DNA from: Caulobacter segnis
GTDB lineage: Bacteria > Pseudomonadota > Alphaproteobacteria > Caulobacterales > Caulobacteraceae
Reading direction: 5' to 3'
Assembly (NCBI RefSeq): GCF_029543125.1
Contig: NZ_JARQWW010000005.1
Coordinates: forward strand, 1-64,000
DNA length: 64,000 nt
This document shows, in pieces, positions 38,564 through 48,771 of this stretch. How positions within the stretch are numbered: position 1 is the stretch's first letter; each line of letters starts with the position of its first letter. The notes under the pieces were generated by a model that saw nothing but the letters and a program-made list of their open reading frames with translations, was not told the DNA's origin and searched no databases. A program made the translations under genes and the position numbers.

Positions 38564-39289
38564 CTAGGTGGGCACGCGGAAGACGATCGGGATCCGAACC
38601 GTGCCACCTTCGACGGGCGCGCCGTCGTTAGTCTTCGGACGCATCCGGAAGATGCGGGACAGCTTGATGGCGGCGTCGCCGAAGCCGTAATCGGCCGGGT
38701 CTTCCGAAACGATCGAGCAGCTCTCCAGGGTGCCCTTGGAGGTCACCTGGCACGAGATGGTCGCGCGACCGTTCATTTCCATCCGCTGCGCGCGGTCCGG
38801 GTAGTAACGAGCCAGGTCGTCACCGCTCGGCTTGCGCAGCCAGTCCGGGTTCGTGATCACCGAAGGCCGCGGCGGAGCCGCCGGGGCCGGCGGAGCCGTC
38901 GAGATCACCGGCGGAGCCGGGCTTTCGACCCGTTCCTTCACCGGCGGGATCGGCAGCGGCGGCGGCGGCGTAACGTCCGGGGGGACGTTTGCCGGCGGAC
39001 GCGGCTGAACCTTAGCCGGCGGCGGCGGTTCGTTGGTCGGCGGCGGCGGCGGAGGCGGCGGAGGCGGCGGCGGCGGCGGTTTGATAACGTCCACCTTCAC
39101 CGCTTCGTCCGAGTACTCCTTGTACTTCGGCTCGAACTTCACCTTCCACAGGTAGACCCCGAGGAGGGCGTGAAGCCCGAAAGCGACGAGCACACCGATA
39201 CCGAAGGCGCCGAGGCCCTTCTTTTTCGGGCCCCCGTCCGCCGTCAGCGGATCGTAGTGACGCCTGGGTTCTTGCTGTTCTTCAGCCAT
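38564..39289 (-). CDS. tonB: TonB-family energy transducer (exb operon copy)
   Basis: A 241-residue protein: short cytoplasmic N terminus, one membrane helix (about 28-48, FGIGVLVAFGLHALLGVYLW), a long proline-rich spacer including 14 consecutive prolines, and a C-terminal TonB domain (RYYPDRAQRMEMNGRATISC to GGTVRIPIVF). It would span the periplasm and energise TonB-dependent receptors. It is the last gene after exbB and exbD, 14 bp after exbD, so the full TonB complex is encoded together. Its C-terminal domain is paralogous to that of the protein at 28016-28729. Confidence 0.92.
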   Translation of the reverse strand: MAEEQQEPRRHYDPLTADGGPKKKGLGAFGIGVLVAFGLHALLGVYLWKVKFEPKYKEYSDEAVKVDVIKPPPPPPPPPPPPPPTNEPPPPAKVQPRPPANVPPDVTPPPPLPIPPVKERVESPAPPVISTAPPAPAAPPRPSVITNPDWLRKPSGDDLARYYPDRAQRMEMNGRATISCQVTSKGTLESCSIVSEDPADYGFGDAAIKLSRIFRMRPKTNDGAPVEGGTVRIPIVFRVPT

Positions 39290-39303
39290 TCAACCATGCA
39301 CCC

Positions 39304-39741
39304 CTACGAAGCAGCCGCGTCAGCGCCGATCAGCGCCACGCTATAGAACCCGTTGTCCTGAAGCGTATTCATCACCTGCATGAAAGCCCCGTAGCGGGTT
39401 TGCTTGTCAGCACGGATGTAAATGCGCTCCTTGGTCGGGTCGCGACGGCCCACGTTCTTCTTCAGATCCTCGCCCATGGTGTCCACCGAGGTTTCGAAGT
39501 CCCCGATGTAGATCGCCCCATTGGACTGGATCGAGATGTAGACCGGTTTCGGCGGGTTCTGCGACGCTTTCGCGACCGCAGGCGGGAGGTCCACTTCCAC
39601 CGACACGGTGGCTAGCGGAGCCGCCACCATGAAGATGATCAGGAGAACCAGCATCACATCGACGAACGGCGTGACGTTGATCTCGCTGTTCTGTTCGACG
39701 TTGAACCTACCGCCGCCCCCTCCTGAGAGTTTGGCGCCCAT
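39304..39741 (-). CDS. exbD: Biopolymer transport protein ExbD/TolR family
   Basis: A 145-residue inner-membrane protein with one helix (about 26-45). The proton-path Asp28 is in INVTPFVDVMLVLLIIFM, the family signature. The periplasmic domain has PPAVAKA, VYISIQSNGAIYIGD and the closing RADKQTRYGAFMQVMNTLQDNGF. It forms the proton channel with ExbB. It begins five bases after exbB stops and is followed by tonB. Confidence 0.93.
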   Translation of the reverse strand: MGAKLSGGGGGRFNVEQNSEINVTPFVDVMLVLLIIFMVAAPLATVSVEVDLPPAVAKASQNPPKPVYISIQSNGAIYIGDFETSVDTMGEDLKKNVGRRDPTKERIYIRADKQTRYGAFMQVMNTLQDNGFYSVALIGADAAAS

Positions 39742-39746
39742 AGGTC

Positions 39747-40541
39747 TTAGGCCCCCTTGTCGAGCTGACGCGACAGTGCGTTGGTCAGTTCAGCCACGAA
39801 ACCTTCAGCGCGCGTCCCGTAGGCCGAGATGCGGGTCTGGAAGTAGTTGTAGAAGATAACCGCCGGGATAGCGGCGAACAGACCGATGCCGGTGGCGAGC
39901 AGCGCTTCAGCGATACCCGGGGCCACGACGGCCAGGTTGGTCGTGTTGGTGTTCGCGATGCCGATGAACGAGTTCATGATCCCGTACACGGTGCCGAACA
40001 GGCCGATGAACGGACCAGCCGAACCGACCGAAGCCAGGAAGGTCATCCCGCCGCCGAGACGCTTAGCCAGGTTGGCTTGCACGGCGTTGATGGCGGTTTG
40101 GACACGAACCAGCGTCGAGTCACGGTGAGCGCCCGAAACCTGCAGACCCGCTTGACGGGACAGTTCGATTTCAGACGAGGCGGCGGCGGCCATGTCGGCC
40201 ATCGGGTTGCCTTCGAACTCTTCCGAGGAAGAGAGACGGCCGATGTCGGCGATCGACTTCGCACCGCGGAAAGCTTCCAGGTACTTGTCGGATTGCTTGT
40301 TGAGGCCACCGAACTCGAAGAGCTTGCTGATCAGCAGCACCCACGAGAACACCGAAGCGAGCACCAGGCCGATCATGACGACCTTAACGACCGGTTCGGC
40401 GTCAAGGAACATCTGGACAGGCGTGAGCTTGCCGGCGTGGGCGATCTGCGCAGGAGCGTCCTGAGCGAGAGCCGGGGCGGCCGCCATGAGCGCCGCAGCG
40501 CCGGCGAGGCCAAGAATGGTAGTCAGTCGTTTGTTGAGCAT
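39747..40541 (-). CDS. exbB: MotA/TolQ/ExbB proton channel family protein
   Basis: A 264-residue protein with a cleavable-looking N-terminal signal (LTTILGLAGAAALMAAAPALAQ), a feature of the longer ExbB type, then three membrane helices (about 50-75, 150-175, 195-220). The family block TFLASVGSAGPFIGLFGTVYGIMNSF and the late EALLATGIGLFAAIPAVIFYNYF are present. The ATG giving MLNKRLTT was chosen; the frame is open much further upstream without family similarity. First gene of exbB-exbD-tonB. Confidence 0.92.
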   Translation of the reverse strand: MLNKRLTTILGLAGAAALMAAAPALAQDAPAQIAHAGKLTPVQMFLDAEPVVKVVMIGLVLASVFSWVLLISKLFEFGGLNKQSDKYLEAFRGAKSIADIGRLSSSEEFEGNPMADMAAAASSEIELSRQAGLQVSGAHRDSTLVRVQTAINAVQANLAKRLGGGMTFLASVGSAGPFIGLFGTVYGIMNSFIGIANTNTTNLAVVAPGIAEALLATGIGLFAAIPAVIFYNYFQTRISAYGTRAEGFVAELTNALSRQLDKGA

Positions 40542-40766
40542 CTGTCGCCAGTTCCTGATTGGTCTAGCACGTTTGGACACAAGGGTCGTCGCGCGAAAGC
40601 GTCTCCACCCTACGAACATGTTGAGAAGCGTCACTTCGTTAGTTTGAGCTCTACTCCCAACACCGCTTCGCTGCGCCCGACCCGCAACGCTGAGCCGAAC
40701 CAGAAGGCCGGAACCGCGTTTCGAAGGCGCGAGGGCCCCGAACGGCCCGAGGGCCATCCGAGAATT

Positions 40767-40788
40767 ACCGCAATGTCAGAATTGCGGT
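40767..40788. repeat. Inverted repeat upstream of exbB
   Basis: ACCGCAAT and ATTGCGGT, 8-bp perfect arms around six bases. No T-run follows on either strand, so a terminator is less likely than a protein-binding site or an RNA hairpin in the exbB leader. Confidence 0.4.
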
Positions 40789-40856
40789 CTTGGTCCTTTG
40801 GCGAACCATTGCCCCATCGTCAAGGGTCTCGAACGATAGATATTTCATCGAGAGCG

Positions 40857-40873
40857 ACCTAACGACGTTAGGT
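40857..40873. promoter_or_regulatory. Palindrome ACCTAAC-GAC-GTTAGGT upstream of exbB
   Basis: Perfect 7-bp arms with a 3-base centre, about 316 bp upstream of exbB. Compact dyads of this size are typical of dimeric regulators. The binding protein is unknown and the distance to exbB is large unless the promoter is also distal. Confidence 0.4.
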
Positions 40874-41011
40874 TCATTGCGCTGCACAAAACAAAACTGT
40901 CGTAAAACAGCAAAAATTCCCCCCGATCGGCATGATCCGCATTGCGGCCGCGTAAGACGCAACGCGGGCGAAAAGCCGCACTGGCGGGTTGAATCTATTT
41001 TTTGCGGGAGG

Positions 41012-41087
41012 TGGTGCCTGGGGCCGGAATCGAACCAGCGACACGCGGATTTTCAATCCGCTGCTCTACCAACTGAGCTACCCAGGC
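41012..41087 (-). tRNA. tRNA-Phe (GAA anticodon), CCA encoded
   Basis: Minus-strand cloverleaf of 76 bases including CCA: acceptor GCCTGGG/CCCAGGC, D stem GCTC/GAGC, anticodon stem GCGGA/TCCGC enclosing TTGAAAA (anticodon GAA), T stem CTGG with TTCGATT. It lies 105 bp downstream of yacG on the same strand, the conserved place for it in alphaproteobacteria. Confidence 0.97.
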
Positions 41088-41192
41088 TTATCCCCTTCGA
41101 GGCCGTGAAATCAGGCCCCAAAGGCGTTCCCGCGTTCGCGGGAGCCGCGTCTATAGAAGAGACGATCCGGCCTGTCCAGCCGGTCCGGCATC

Positions 41193-41375
41193 TTATTCTT
41201 CGTCTCGCGAAAAAGGTGCTGACGCCCCTTCTTCCTCGTCCTCTCGGCCGGCCCCGGGGACGGCGTAGCTTCCCACCAACCAACGCTGCAGATCGACGTC
41301 CGCGCAGCGTTTCGAGCAGAACGGCTTGAAGGCCGGATTGGTCGGCTTGGAGCAGATTGGGCAGCCCTTGCTCAT
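41193..41375 (-). CDS. yacG: DNA gyrase inhibitor YacG (zinc-binding)
   Basis: A 60-residue protein. The zinc knuckle uses Cys5, Cys8, Cys20 and Cys24 (CPIC and FCSKRCADVDLQRW). YacG of E. coli binds GyrB and blocks DNA binding by gyrase. The C-terminal third is acidic. It overlaps the RNase E/G gene by four bases (ATGA) and is the last protein gene of the murA operon. Confidence 0.93.
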   Translation of the reverse strand: MSKGCPICSKPTNPAFKPFCSKRCADVDLQRWLVGSYAVPGAGREDEEEGASAPFSRDEE

Positions 41376-42418
41376 TTGCTGAACACCTCAAGGTGCTCAG
41401 GGCCGCCTCGATCGGAGGCCTGGACCTCGAAACGCGCCCCCAGCTTGTTCCGCAACGCGGGCAAATAGGGCTCCACCGCCTTGGCCACGGCGGGCGAACA
41501 GAAGACGCGAAGTTGCCCGCCGGGGGACGAGGCCCCTTCCCGCTCGATCATTCTCACGAGACGAAGGGCGAGGGTTTGGTTCGTCAGCCGCCCATCCGGC
41601 CCGCGCAAGATTTCCAGCACCGAACGCCTCCGGCGCGGGATCGTCATCTCCATGGTGCCGAAGCGGCTGATGGCGCCGATGGCCACGCCCGGATTGTCCG
41701 CAGCGAACGCCTTGCGCGCCACACCCAGCAGAGCATGCCCGTCATGGCCCCGTCCGACGAGATCATAGACCACCAGTCCGCCCAGCCCCTTGAGCCGCAT
41801 CAGCCGCGCGCCGACGGTCAGAGCCGTCATATTGGCTTGGCGGGTCACTTTCTTGGAATCCTGTCCGCCGCGATCACCCAGGTCGACATCGACCGCGATC
41901 AGCGCCCGGGTCGGCTCGATGCTGATCGTGCCGCCGCCGGGAAGATCGTGGACGGTCAGCAGCACTTCTTCTTCCGCCTCGTCGATGGCGGCACGGGCTT
42001 CGGGCCCCTCGAACACCTCGTCCGTGCCCGCCCACAGCATCAACTGCTCGGCCAGGTCGCCTGGCGCGGCGGTGACGCGCGGCGCGCCCTGGGCCTCGGC
42101 GATGAAGCGGGCGACAGCCAGCTTGCCGTTGCGCGGCTCGCTCTTGATCTCGATCTCCACCGAACCGCCCTGAACCAGCGGCGGCATGTCGGACTTGAGC
42201 GCCAGGATGGCCTCCGCGCCGCCCGGCAGCTCCAGGAACGCGGAAGACATCACCTTCTCTATCTTGCGCACGCGGGCGACGGAGCGCGCGCCCTCGGTGA
42301 GGATCGGATCATCGCCGTCGCGCTGGATGACCAGACGTTCCGGCCGGCCGTCATGAACGATCAGGCCGCGCGTCTCGCCAATCCCGCGATCCAGAAAAAG
42401 CCAACGATCTTCGCTCAT
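41372..42418 (-). CDS. Ribonuclease E/G family protein (short form)
   Basis: A 348-residue protein with the RNase E/G catalytic features: a degraded S1-like N terminus ([24 protein letters not shown]), the [18 protein letters not shown] block with the metal-binding Asp region, and [15 protein letters not shown] before the closing part. It is clearly shorter than RNase G (about 490 residues) and lacks the zinc-link and scaffold regions of RNase E. It is probably an RNA-processing enzyme with narrow targets. Its ATG overlaps the maf stop (ATGA), which decides the start. Confidence 0.88.
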   Translation of the reverse strand: MSEDRWLFLDRGIGETRGLIVHDGRPERLVIQRDGDDPILTEGARSVARVRKIEKVMSSAFLELPGGAEAILALKSDMPPLVQGGSVEIEIKSEPRNGKLAVARFIAEAQGAPRVTAAPGDLAEQLMLWAGTDEVFEGPEARAAIDEAEEEVLLTVHDLPGGGTISIEPTRALIAVDVDLGDRGGQDSKKVTRQANMTALTVGARLMRLKGLGGLVVYDLVGRGHDGHALLGVARKAFAADNPGVAIGAISRFGTMEMTIPRRRRSVLEILRGPDGRLTNQTLALRLVRMIEREGASSPGGQLRVFCSPAVAKAVEPYLPALRNKLGARFEVQASDRGGPEHLEVFSK

Positions 42419-43008
42419 GCGCGCCACCCCAGTCCGGAAAGCAGATTCACGGTCTCATAAAGCGGCAGGCCGACCACGCCCGTATAAGAGCCTTCCAGGC
42501 TCAGGATGAACGCCCCGGCCCGTCCCTGGATGCCATAGCCGCCGGCCTTGCCCTTCCATTCGCCGCTGGCGACGTAGGCTTCGATCTCGGCCTTGGTCAG
42601 GCGTTTGACGTGCAGACGTGTCTCCACCAGGCGCGAGGCCTTGCGGCCGTCCGGCGCCACGGCGGCGATTCCGGTCAGGACCTTGTGCGCCCGGCCGGAC
42701 AATAGAGTCAGACACTGACGCGCCTCCGCCTCTGTCTCCGCCTTGGGCAGGACGCGGCGGCCGACGCAGACCACCGTATCGGCGCCCAGGACCACGGCCT
42801 CGGGGGCGTGAACCGCTGCGGCCGCCGCCTTCTCCACCGCCAGGCGAAGAGCCAGGCGACGGGGCGTCTCGTCACGCAGCGGGCTCTCGTCGATATCCGC
42901 CGGGGCCACGCGGTCAGGCTCGATGCCCGCCTGACGCAGCAGATCCAGGCGGCGCGGGCTGGCGCTGGCCAGGACCAGCTCAGGGCGGGGTTTGTCAGTC
43001 TTGCTCAT
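42415..43008 (-). CDS. maf: Maf-family nucleoside triphosphate pyrophosphatase
   Basis: A 197-residue house-cleaning enzyme that hydrolyses modified or canonical NTPs to NMP and pyrophosphate. The signature [18 protein letters not shown] begins the chain, [19 protein letters not shown] carries the catalytic Asp, and [16 protein letters not shown] is the second conserved block. Which subfamily (dTTP/UTP or m7GTP) is not decided. It starts 36 bp after the phosphatase gene. Confidence 0.94.
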   Translation of the reverse strand: MSKTDKPRPELVLASASPRRLDLLRQAGIEPDRVAPADIDESPLRDETPRRLALRLAVEKAAAAAVHAPEAVVLGADTVVCVGRRVLPKAETEAEARQCLTLLSGRAHKVLTGIAAVAPDGRKASRLVETRLHVKRLTKAEIEAYVASGEWKGKAGGYGIQGRAGAFILSLEGSYTGVVGLPLYETVNLLSGLGWRA

Positions 43009-43044
43009 GAATCCTCGGACGGCGGGCGCCGCCATATAGCTTGC

Positions 43045-43500
43045 TCAGCCGCCGAACGTCGATGTCGTGCCGAAGCGGCGATGAATCGCGGCGGAGAGGT
43101 CGTCGCGCACCCTGCGGTAGGCTTCGATCACGCCCTCACGTGAACCCTCGGCGAGGGTGGGATCTACGGTAGGCCAGTAGAGAATCTCCACCGCTCGTCC
43201 CCGCGTCATCTCCACGGCCCGGTGATGTGCTTCCGGCGTGAGCGAGATGACCATATCGAAGGACTCGTCCTCCAGCTCGCCGAAGGTCTTGGCCCGGTGG
43301 GTGGAAAGGTCGAATCCGACCTCATCCATCACCGCCTGAGCGAAGGGATCCGCCGTCCGTCCCGCCGGGTCGGCCTTCAGCCCGCACGAATCAACAAAGA
43401 TTCGATCCCCGAACCGCAGGCGCAGCAGGCCTTCGGCCATGGGGGAACGCACGCGGTTGAAGTTGCAGGCGAACAGGACCGCCCCGGGGAGCTCCACCAC
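43045..43500 (-). CDS. Low-molecular-weight phosphotyrosine phosphatase/arsenate reductase-fold protein
   Basis: A 151-residue protein with the P-loop CNFNRVRS (Cys12 to Arg18, the C-x5-R motif) at the N terminus and a catalytic Asp in YWPTVDPT near the C terminus. Substrate unknown; in alphaproteobacteria it is a conserved neighbour of UPF0262 and hisD. In many relatives infA follows it directly; here only 36 bp separate it from maf, so infA is absent from this place. Confidence 0.88.
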   Translation of the reverse strand: MVELPGAVLFACNFNRVRSPMAEGLLRLRFGDRIFVDSCGLKADPAGRTADPFAQAVMDEVGFDLSTHRAKTFGELEDESFDMVISLTPEAHHRAVEMTRGRAVEILYWPTVDPTLAEGSREGVIEAYRRVRDDLSAAIHRRFGTTSTFGG

Positions 43501-43504
43501 GGGC

Positions 43505-43972
43505 TCAGCCCCGCCAGTGCAGGGCGCAGATCAGGGTGAACAGGCGGCGGGCGGTGTCGAAATCGAGCTGCACCTTGCCGTCCAGCCTTTCGCGCAACAG
43601 CGACGAGCCTTCGTTGTGCAGACCCCGCCGCCCCATGTCCAAGGCCTCGATCTGCTGCGGCGTCGAATTGCGGATGGCGTGGTAATAGCTCTCGCAGACC
43701 ATGAAGTAGTCCTTGATCACCGTCCGGAACGGCGAGAGCGACAGCAGGTGTCGATAGGCGAAGTCCGGCCCCGCGATGTCCAGGGCCAGGCGGTTCTCCA
43801 CCAACGAGATCTTCAGGTCATAGGGCCCGCCGTCCGCCCCCTCCGGCTGGAAGCTGTTGGCCTCCAGCAAGTCATAGATCGCGACCTGGCGCTCCTGCTC
43901 CTGGTCGCGCGAGGCGGCGGCCAGGGATTCCTCGTCGATCTCGACGGTCTTTAGCGCATGCGGTCCGCTCAT
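43505..43972 (-). CDS. UPF0262 family protein
   Basis: A 155-residue conserved alphaproteobacterial protein of unknown function. The family core is [32 protein letters not shown] and [21 protein letters not shown]. The start at 43972 shares its A with the last base of the hisD stop (TGATG), fixing the reading. It ends four bases before the phosphatase gene. Confidence 0.92.
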   Translation of the reverse strand: MSGPHALKTVEIDEESLAAASRDQEQERQVAIYDLLEANSFQPEGADGGPYDLKISLVENRLALDIAGPDFAYRHLLSLSPFRTVIKDYFMVCESYYHAIRNSTPQQIEALDMGRRGLHNEGSSLLRERLDGKVQLDFDTARRLFTLICALHWRG

Positions 43973-45252
43973 CAGCTCTTCAGCCGCACCGCCGCCGAAC
44001 GCGCATGCGCCGGCAGCCCCTCGGCCGTGGCCAGGGCCACCGTCGGCGGACCGAGCCGCGCGAAGGACGCGGGATCGCATTTGACGATCGAGGTGCGCTT
44101 GAGGAAGTCGTAGATCGACAGGCCTGACTGGAACCGCGCGGCCCTGCTGGTGGGCAGAACGTGGTTGGAGCCGGCGATGTAGTCGCCGATGGCTTCGGGC
44201 GTATGCCGACCCAGGAAGATCGCGCCGGCGTGGCGCACCTGGTTGGACAGGGTTTCCGGTTCGTCGAGGGCGAACTCAACGTGCTCCGGCGCCAGGATGT
44301 TCACCAGGCGCGGACTGTCGGCCAGGGGCGCGATGATGATGGCGCCATGGTTCTTCCAGGATTCGTGCGCGTCCTCGGCGGTGGCCAGGGTCTCCAGCTC
44401 GGCGGCGATAGCCTGCTCCACCTTGTCGGCGAAGGCCTCATCGTCGGTGATCAGGATGGATTGCGCGGCCGGGTCGTGCTCGGCCTGGGACAACAGGTCG
44501 GCGGCGATCCAGCTGGGATCGTTCTTTCCATCAGCCACCACGACGATCTCCGACGGCCCGGCCAGGGCGTCGATGCCCACCACGCCGTAGATCTGGCGCT
44601 TGGCGGCGGTGACGAAGGCGTTGCCCGGACCGACGATCTTGTCCACGGGAGCGATCGGCCCCGCCCCAAAGGCCAGGGCGGCCACCGCCTGGGCCCCGCC
44701 CACGCGCCAGATCTCGGTGACGCCGGCTTCCTGGGCGGCGGCGAGAACCGCTGGCTGCAGCTTGCCCGGGGGCGTGACCATGGCGATGCGGTCGACGCCC
44801 GCCACCTGGGCCGGGACACAGTTCATGAGCACGGTCGACGGATAGGCCGCACGGCCGCCGGGCACATAGACGCCCACGGCCTCCAGCGGCGTCCAGCGCC
44901 AGCCCAGCTCCACCCCGGCTTCGTCGATGAAGCGCTGGTCGGCGGGTTTCTGGCGTTCGTGAAAAGCCTTGATGCGCGCGGCGGCGATGCGGATCGCCTC
45001 GCGGACTTCCGGATCGCATTCGGCGGCGCCGGCGGCGATCTCCTCCGGCGTGACCCGGATGGTCTCCTCGGTCAGCTCGACCTTGTCGAACTGGCGCGCG
45101 AAGCGCAGTACGGCGGGCAGGCCCTCGTTCTGCACGTTCTGCAGCACGTAGCGGACCGCCGCACCCACATCGTCAGGCGAACCACGCTGCTCGCCCACGA
45201 AGGCCTGGAAGCGGGTTTCAAAGTCGGGGTCGGAAGATCGGAACCGGCGCAT
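43972..45252 (-). CDS. hisD: Histidinol dehydrogenase
   Basis: Catalyses the last two oxidations of histidine synthesis, histidinol to histidine, with NAD+ and zinc. The 426-residue chain has [54 protein letters not shown] and the catalytic Glu-His pair in [33 protein letters not shown] is the usual C-terminal block. No other his gene is near, as expected for this operon in alphaproteobacteria. Confidence 0.97.
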   Translation of the reverse strand: MRRFRSSDPDFETRFQAFVGEQRGSPDDVGAAVRYVLQNVQNEGLPAVLRFARQFDKVELTEETIRVTPEEIAAGAAECDPEVREAIRIAAARIKAFHERQKPADQRFIDEAGVELGWRWTPLEAVGVYVPGGRAAYPSTVLMNCVPAQVAGVDRIAMVTPPGKLQPAVLAAAQEAGVTEIWRVGGAQAVAALAFGAGPIAPVDKIVGPGNAFVTAAKRQIYGVVGIDALAGPSEIVVVADGKNDPSWIAADLLSQAEHDPAAQSILITDDEAFADKVEQAIAAELETLATAEDAHESWKNHGAIIIAPLADSPRLVNILAPEHVEFALDEPETLSNQVRHAGAIFLGRHTPEAIGDYIAGSNHVLPTSRAARFQSGLSIYDFLKRTSIVKCDPASFARLGPPTVALATAEGLPAHARSAAVRLKS

Positions 45253-45295
45253 GAGCCGGGCTATACAACATCAAGCCCGGCTGGCGAAGGCGGCC

Positions 45296-45730
45296 TCAGA
45301 CGTCGTGGCCCGGAGTGCGGCTCGTGCGCCACGGCTCCGACACGTCCGCCAGGATGGCGTCGATGCATTCCACCTCGGCGCGCAGATCGCCGCCGCCCGC
45401 GAAATTGAACAGGATCGTCCCGCCCGGCGCCGCCCCGGCCTCAAAGCTGATCGACAGCAGTTCGACCACCGCGCCCTTGGCGTCGCGGCGCAGCTTGCGG
45501 GCCTGGACAGACTGAACGTGCGCCAGTTGCAGGGCGGACCGCACGCGCTCTCCGCCCTTACCCTTGCCGCCGGCTTCCCAGCGGTAGCGGTTGAAGGCCA
45601 GGGTCAGACGCTTGGCCGACGGCTCCCAGGTGATGTCGCCGATCTTGGACAGGGCGTCCTGAAGCGCGGCGGAGATCACGGCCAGATCGCCGTCGTCATG
45701 AGCCAGAAGTCGAAGGGGTGCGGAAGCCAT
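45296..45730 (-). CDS. DUF2948 family protein
   Basis: A 144-residue protein of unknown function, conserved between murA and hisD in alphaproteobacteria. It opens with LRLLAHDDGDLAVISAALQDAL and has WEPSAKRLTLAFNRYRWE and LSISFEAGAAPGGTILFNFAGGGDLRAEVECID. The start giving MASAPLRL is two bases after the murA stop. It looks cytosolic and has no membrane segment. Confidence 0.9.
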   Translation of the reverse strand: MASAPLRLLAHDDGDLAVISAALQDALSKIGDITWEPSAKRLTLAFNRYRWEAGGKGKGGERVRSALQLAHVQSVQARKLRRDAKGAVVELLSISFEAGAAPGGTILFNFAGGGDLRAEVECIDAILADVSEPWRTSRTPGHDV

Positions 45731-45732
45731 GG

Positions 45733-47019
<1,287 letters not shown>

Positions 47020-47134
47020 ATTCGTCCCCTAGCCCAGAAACCGCCGCCTAAAGCTGCGGTTCGGCCGATGTGAGGAGCGGTTCTACCCTACGCAAGGGGC
47101 GCCCCCACAAGTCCTTCACATTGAAAATCGCTGT

Positions 47135-47272
47135 TCAGGCCTCGTCGGCCCCCGACTTTTTCGGCGTCACGGCGGCGCCCGCCTTCCGGCGGCGCAGATT
47201 CGCTCGAAGCGCCTGCGCCAGCTTGGCGTCGCGCTCGGCTTTCGGATCGGGTTTTTCCTTGTTCTCGGTCAT
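47135..47272 (-). CDS. Small basic protein of unknown function
   Basis: A 45-residue protein with ERDAKLAQALRANLRRRKAG in the middle, a pattern I recognise from small unannotated alphaproteobacterial proteins found near murA. An earlier in-frame ATG (47314) would add 14 residues; neither start has a strong ribosome binding site. It lies 115 bp upstream of murA on the same strand and may be its leader gene. Confidence 0.6.
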   Translation of the reverse strand: MTENKEKPDPKAERDAKLAQALRANLRRRKAGAAVTPKKSGADEA

Positions 47273-47373
47273 GCCTGAAGCGGTCTCGCGGTGAGTCTTT
47301 TCGGTCAATATCATTTTTGATCGATTTCGGGCTTCACCTCCCCGCCGGTCTTCGCTATACGCCGCACCTCTTC

Positions 47374-47448
<75 letters not shown>

Positions 47449-47449
47449 C

Positions 47450-47484
47450 GACCCTCCCAATCCCTGCAAAGGGTTGGGAGGGTC
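47450..47484 (+). terminator. Stem-loop directly after tRNA-Thr
   Basis: An 11-bp perfect stem GACCCTCCCAA / TTGGGAGGGTC with a 13-base loop, starting two bases after the tRNA CCA. No T-run follows, so it may be a 3'-processing/termination structure or part of the element attachment region. Confidence 0.45.
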
Positions 47485-47519
47485 ACCACACCTCCCAAAA
47501 TTCTCCGGATAAAAGTGCT

Positions 47520-47538
47520 AGTAAGCACATAGTAAGCA
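47520..47538. repeat. Short direct repeats next to tRNA-Thr, possible integrase arm sites
   Basis: AGTAAGCA occurs at 47520-47527 and again at 47531-47538, an 11-bp period. The first copy is also inside the small dyad GTGCT-AGTA-AGCAC (47515-47528). About 70 bp past a tRNA 3' end, this is the usual place of arm-type sites for a tyrosine integrase. No integrase gene is in the window, so the role is inferred. Confidence 0.35.
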
Positions 47539-47640
47539 GTTCACCCCTCGCTGCCGGCTAGCCATGCGCGCAATCGGCGGCTGCGGATGCATAGAACGCC
47601 GCTCTTTGATCGCAGACATCGGCGGCGGTAAGCTTCAGCG

Positions 47641-48684
47641 ATGGACGAAGCTGGCCACAAACTCACCCCGGATCAGGAAGAGCGGTTCAGTCTCGTCCAC
47701 GGTCTGATGATGGCTTGGATCACAGATGGTCCCGAGGTCGTCGATGGGGTGGTGTTCGATCTAACCTGCGACGTCGACAAGGCCGAATGGCACCCACTCG
47801 CCTTCCTAGGGTTTCATACGAGTCGAGCGGCGTTCCAGGGGCCCGAGCTGGTGTTCCCATGGACCCAGCCTAGCATCAGGAGCTATTTGGCAGAGGTGAT
47901 CGAACCGATCGACGTTGCGCGGGGATCACTCGTCACCATTGCGTACGTCGAAGACCGTACCTTCAAATCGGCCTTCGCTGACTTTGCCGACGGCGAACAA
48001 GTTCAGGCGAAGGTGGCCCACCTTGTGGTGTTGACGCCCGACAAGGAAGTCATTCCGGTCAAGCGTCCGATGGTCCTGCTCACCGAAGCGGCGACCGAAA
48101 CACTAATCGACTACGAGGACTATGGCGCAGCGTACCGTGGCCTAATCAAGCGCCTGGAGCGTCTCTCCGGCTTGGTGGAACTCGACGATCTGGCGGATTT
48201 GCCCTTCGACGCGTGGCCCTCCAAGCCTCGACCCATGCCTGAAGCTTATAGCAGGGCCTTGTACACCCTCACGAAAGCCAAACGATTGACCTCGATCGAC
48301 ACCGACGCCGCCTATGTGGCCTTCGGCTACATGATGGCGAAGGCCGAGGCTCAGGAGCAACTGCTCGAATCGGCGAATCGCGGGCGCGATGCCAAGGCTT
48401 CCCAAAGAAAGGCGGTCAGCGGCCGCAAGGCTGCTAGCCAAGCGATCAAAGATCGCATCATCGCCCAGGCCGCAAAGATCATTACTCACGATGGCGACAT
48501 TTCTTTATCCAAGTGCTCTCGCTTGGTGGCCGACGCGCTAGCGGCTGACCCAACCTGGAAGCACGGAAAAGACCCCAAGTGGTTTGCCCGGCATCTCAAG
48601 GAGGCCCTCTTCGAGCCCAGGGGCAAGAACGGCGAGTTCCGTCCGATTCGACGCAGGTCGCGGGAGGGATTGAACAGCGGTTAG
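47641..48684 (+). CDS. Unknown cargo protein of the conjugative element (347 aa)
   Basis: First gene inside the element, plus strand. I recognise no family. The N-terminal 150 residues look like a mixed alpha-beta domain (DPDQEER-like start, VVFDLTCDVDKAEWHPLAFLGF, GSLVTIAYVEDRTF). A middle helical part (residues about 170-240) is followed by a basic region rich in Lys, Arg and Ser (KASQRKAVSGRKAASQ) and a C-terminal helical segment (SLSKCSRLVADALAADPTW, then PKWFARHLKEALFE) that could bind nucleic acid. There is no membrane segment or signal peptide. By eye its third codon positions are less GC-biased than the core genes, consistent with transfer. Confidence 0.75.
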   Translation: MDEAGHKLTPDQEERFSLVHGLMMAWITDGPEVVDGVVFDLTCDVDKAEWHPLAFLGFHTSRAAFQGPELVFPWTQPSIRSYLAEVIEPIDVARGSLVTIAYVEDRTFKSAFADFADGEQVQAKVAHLVVLTPDKEVIPVKRPMVLLTEAATETLIDYEDYGAAYRGLIKRLERLSGLVELDDLADLPFDAWPSKPRPMPEAYSRALYTLTKAKRLTSIDTDAAYVAFGYMMAKAEAQEQLLESANRGRDAKASQRKAVSGRKAASQAIKDRIIAQAAKIITHDGDISLSKCSRLVADALAADPTWKHGKDPKWFARHLKEALFEPRGKNGEFRPIRRRSREGLNSG

Positions 48685-48771
48685 AGGGGGATGAACGCCG
48701 GTCGTGGCCTGGCGACGTTTCGGCAACGGACTAGCGGAGGTGATCACTCAAACGGATCGAGAATCTACCTC

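Larger units (their letters stand above)
40542..41011. other. Non-coding region upstream of exbB, before tRNA-Phe
   Basis: 470 bp between the exbB start and tRNA-Phe, with no convincing gene on either strand. It should hold the promoter of the exb operon. Two perfect inverted repeats stand out (40767-40788 and 40857-40873, listed separately). An A-rich tract (CACAAAACAAAACTG) lies at about 40886-40900. I could not find a clear Fur-type site. Confidence 0.6.

Noticed and set aside
39020..39085. GGC-type triplet repeat as a genomic repeat element
   Set aside because: It encodes the polyproline spacer of TonB, which explains the repetition.
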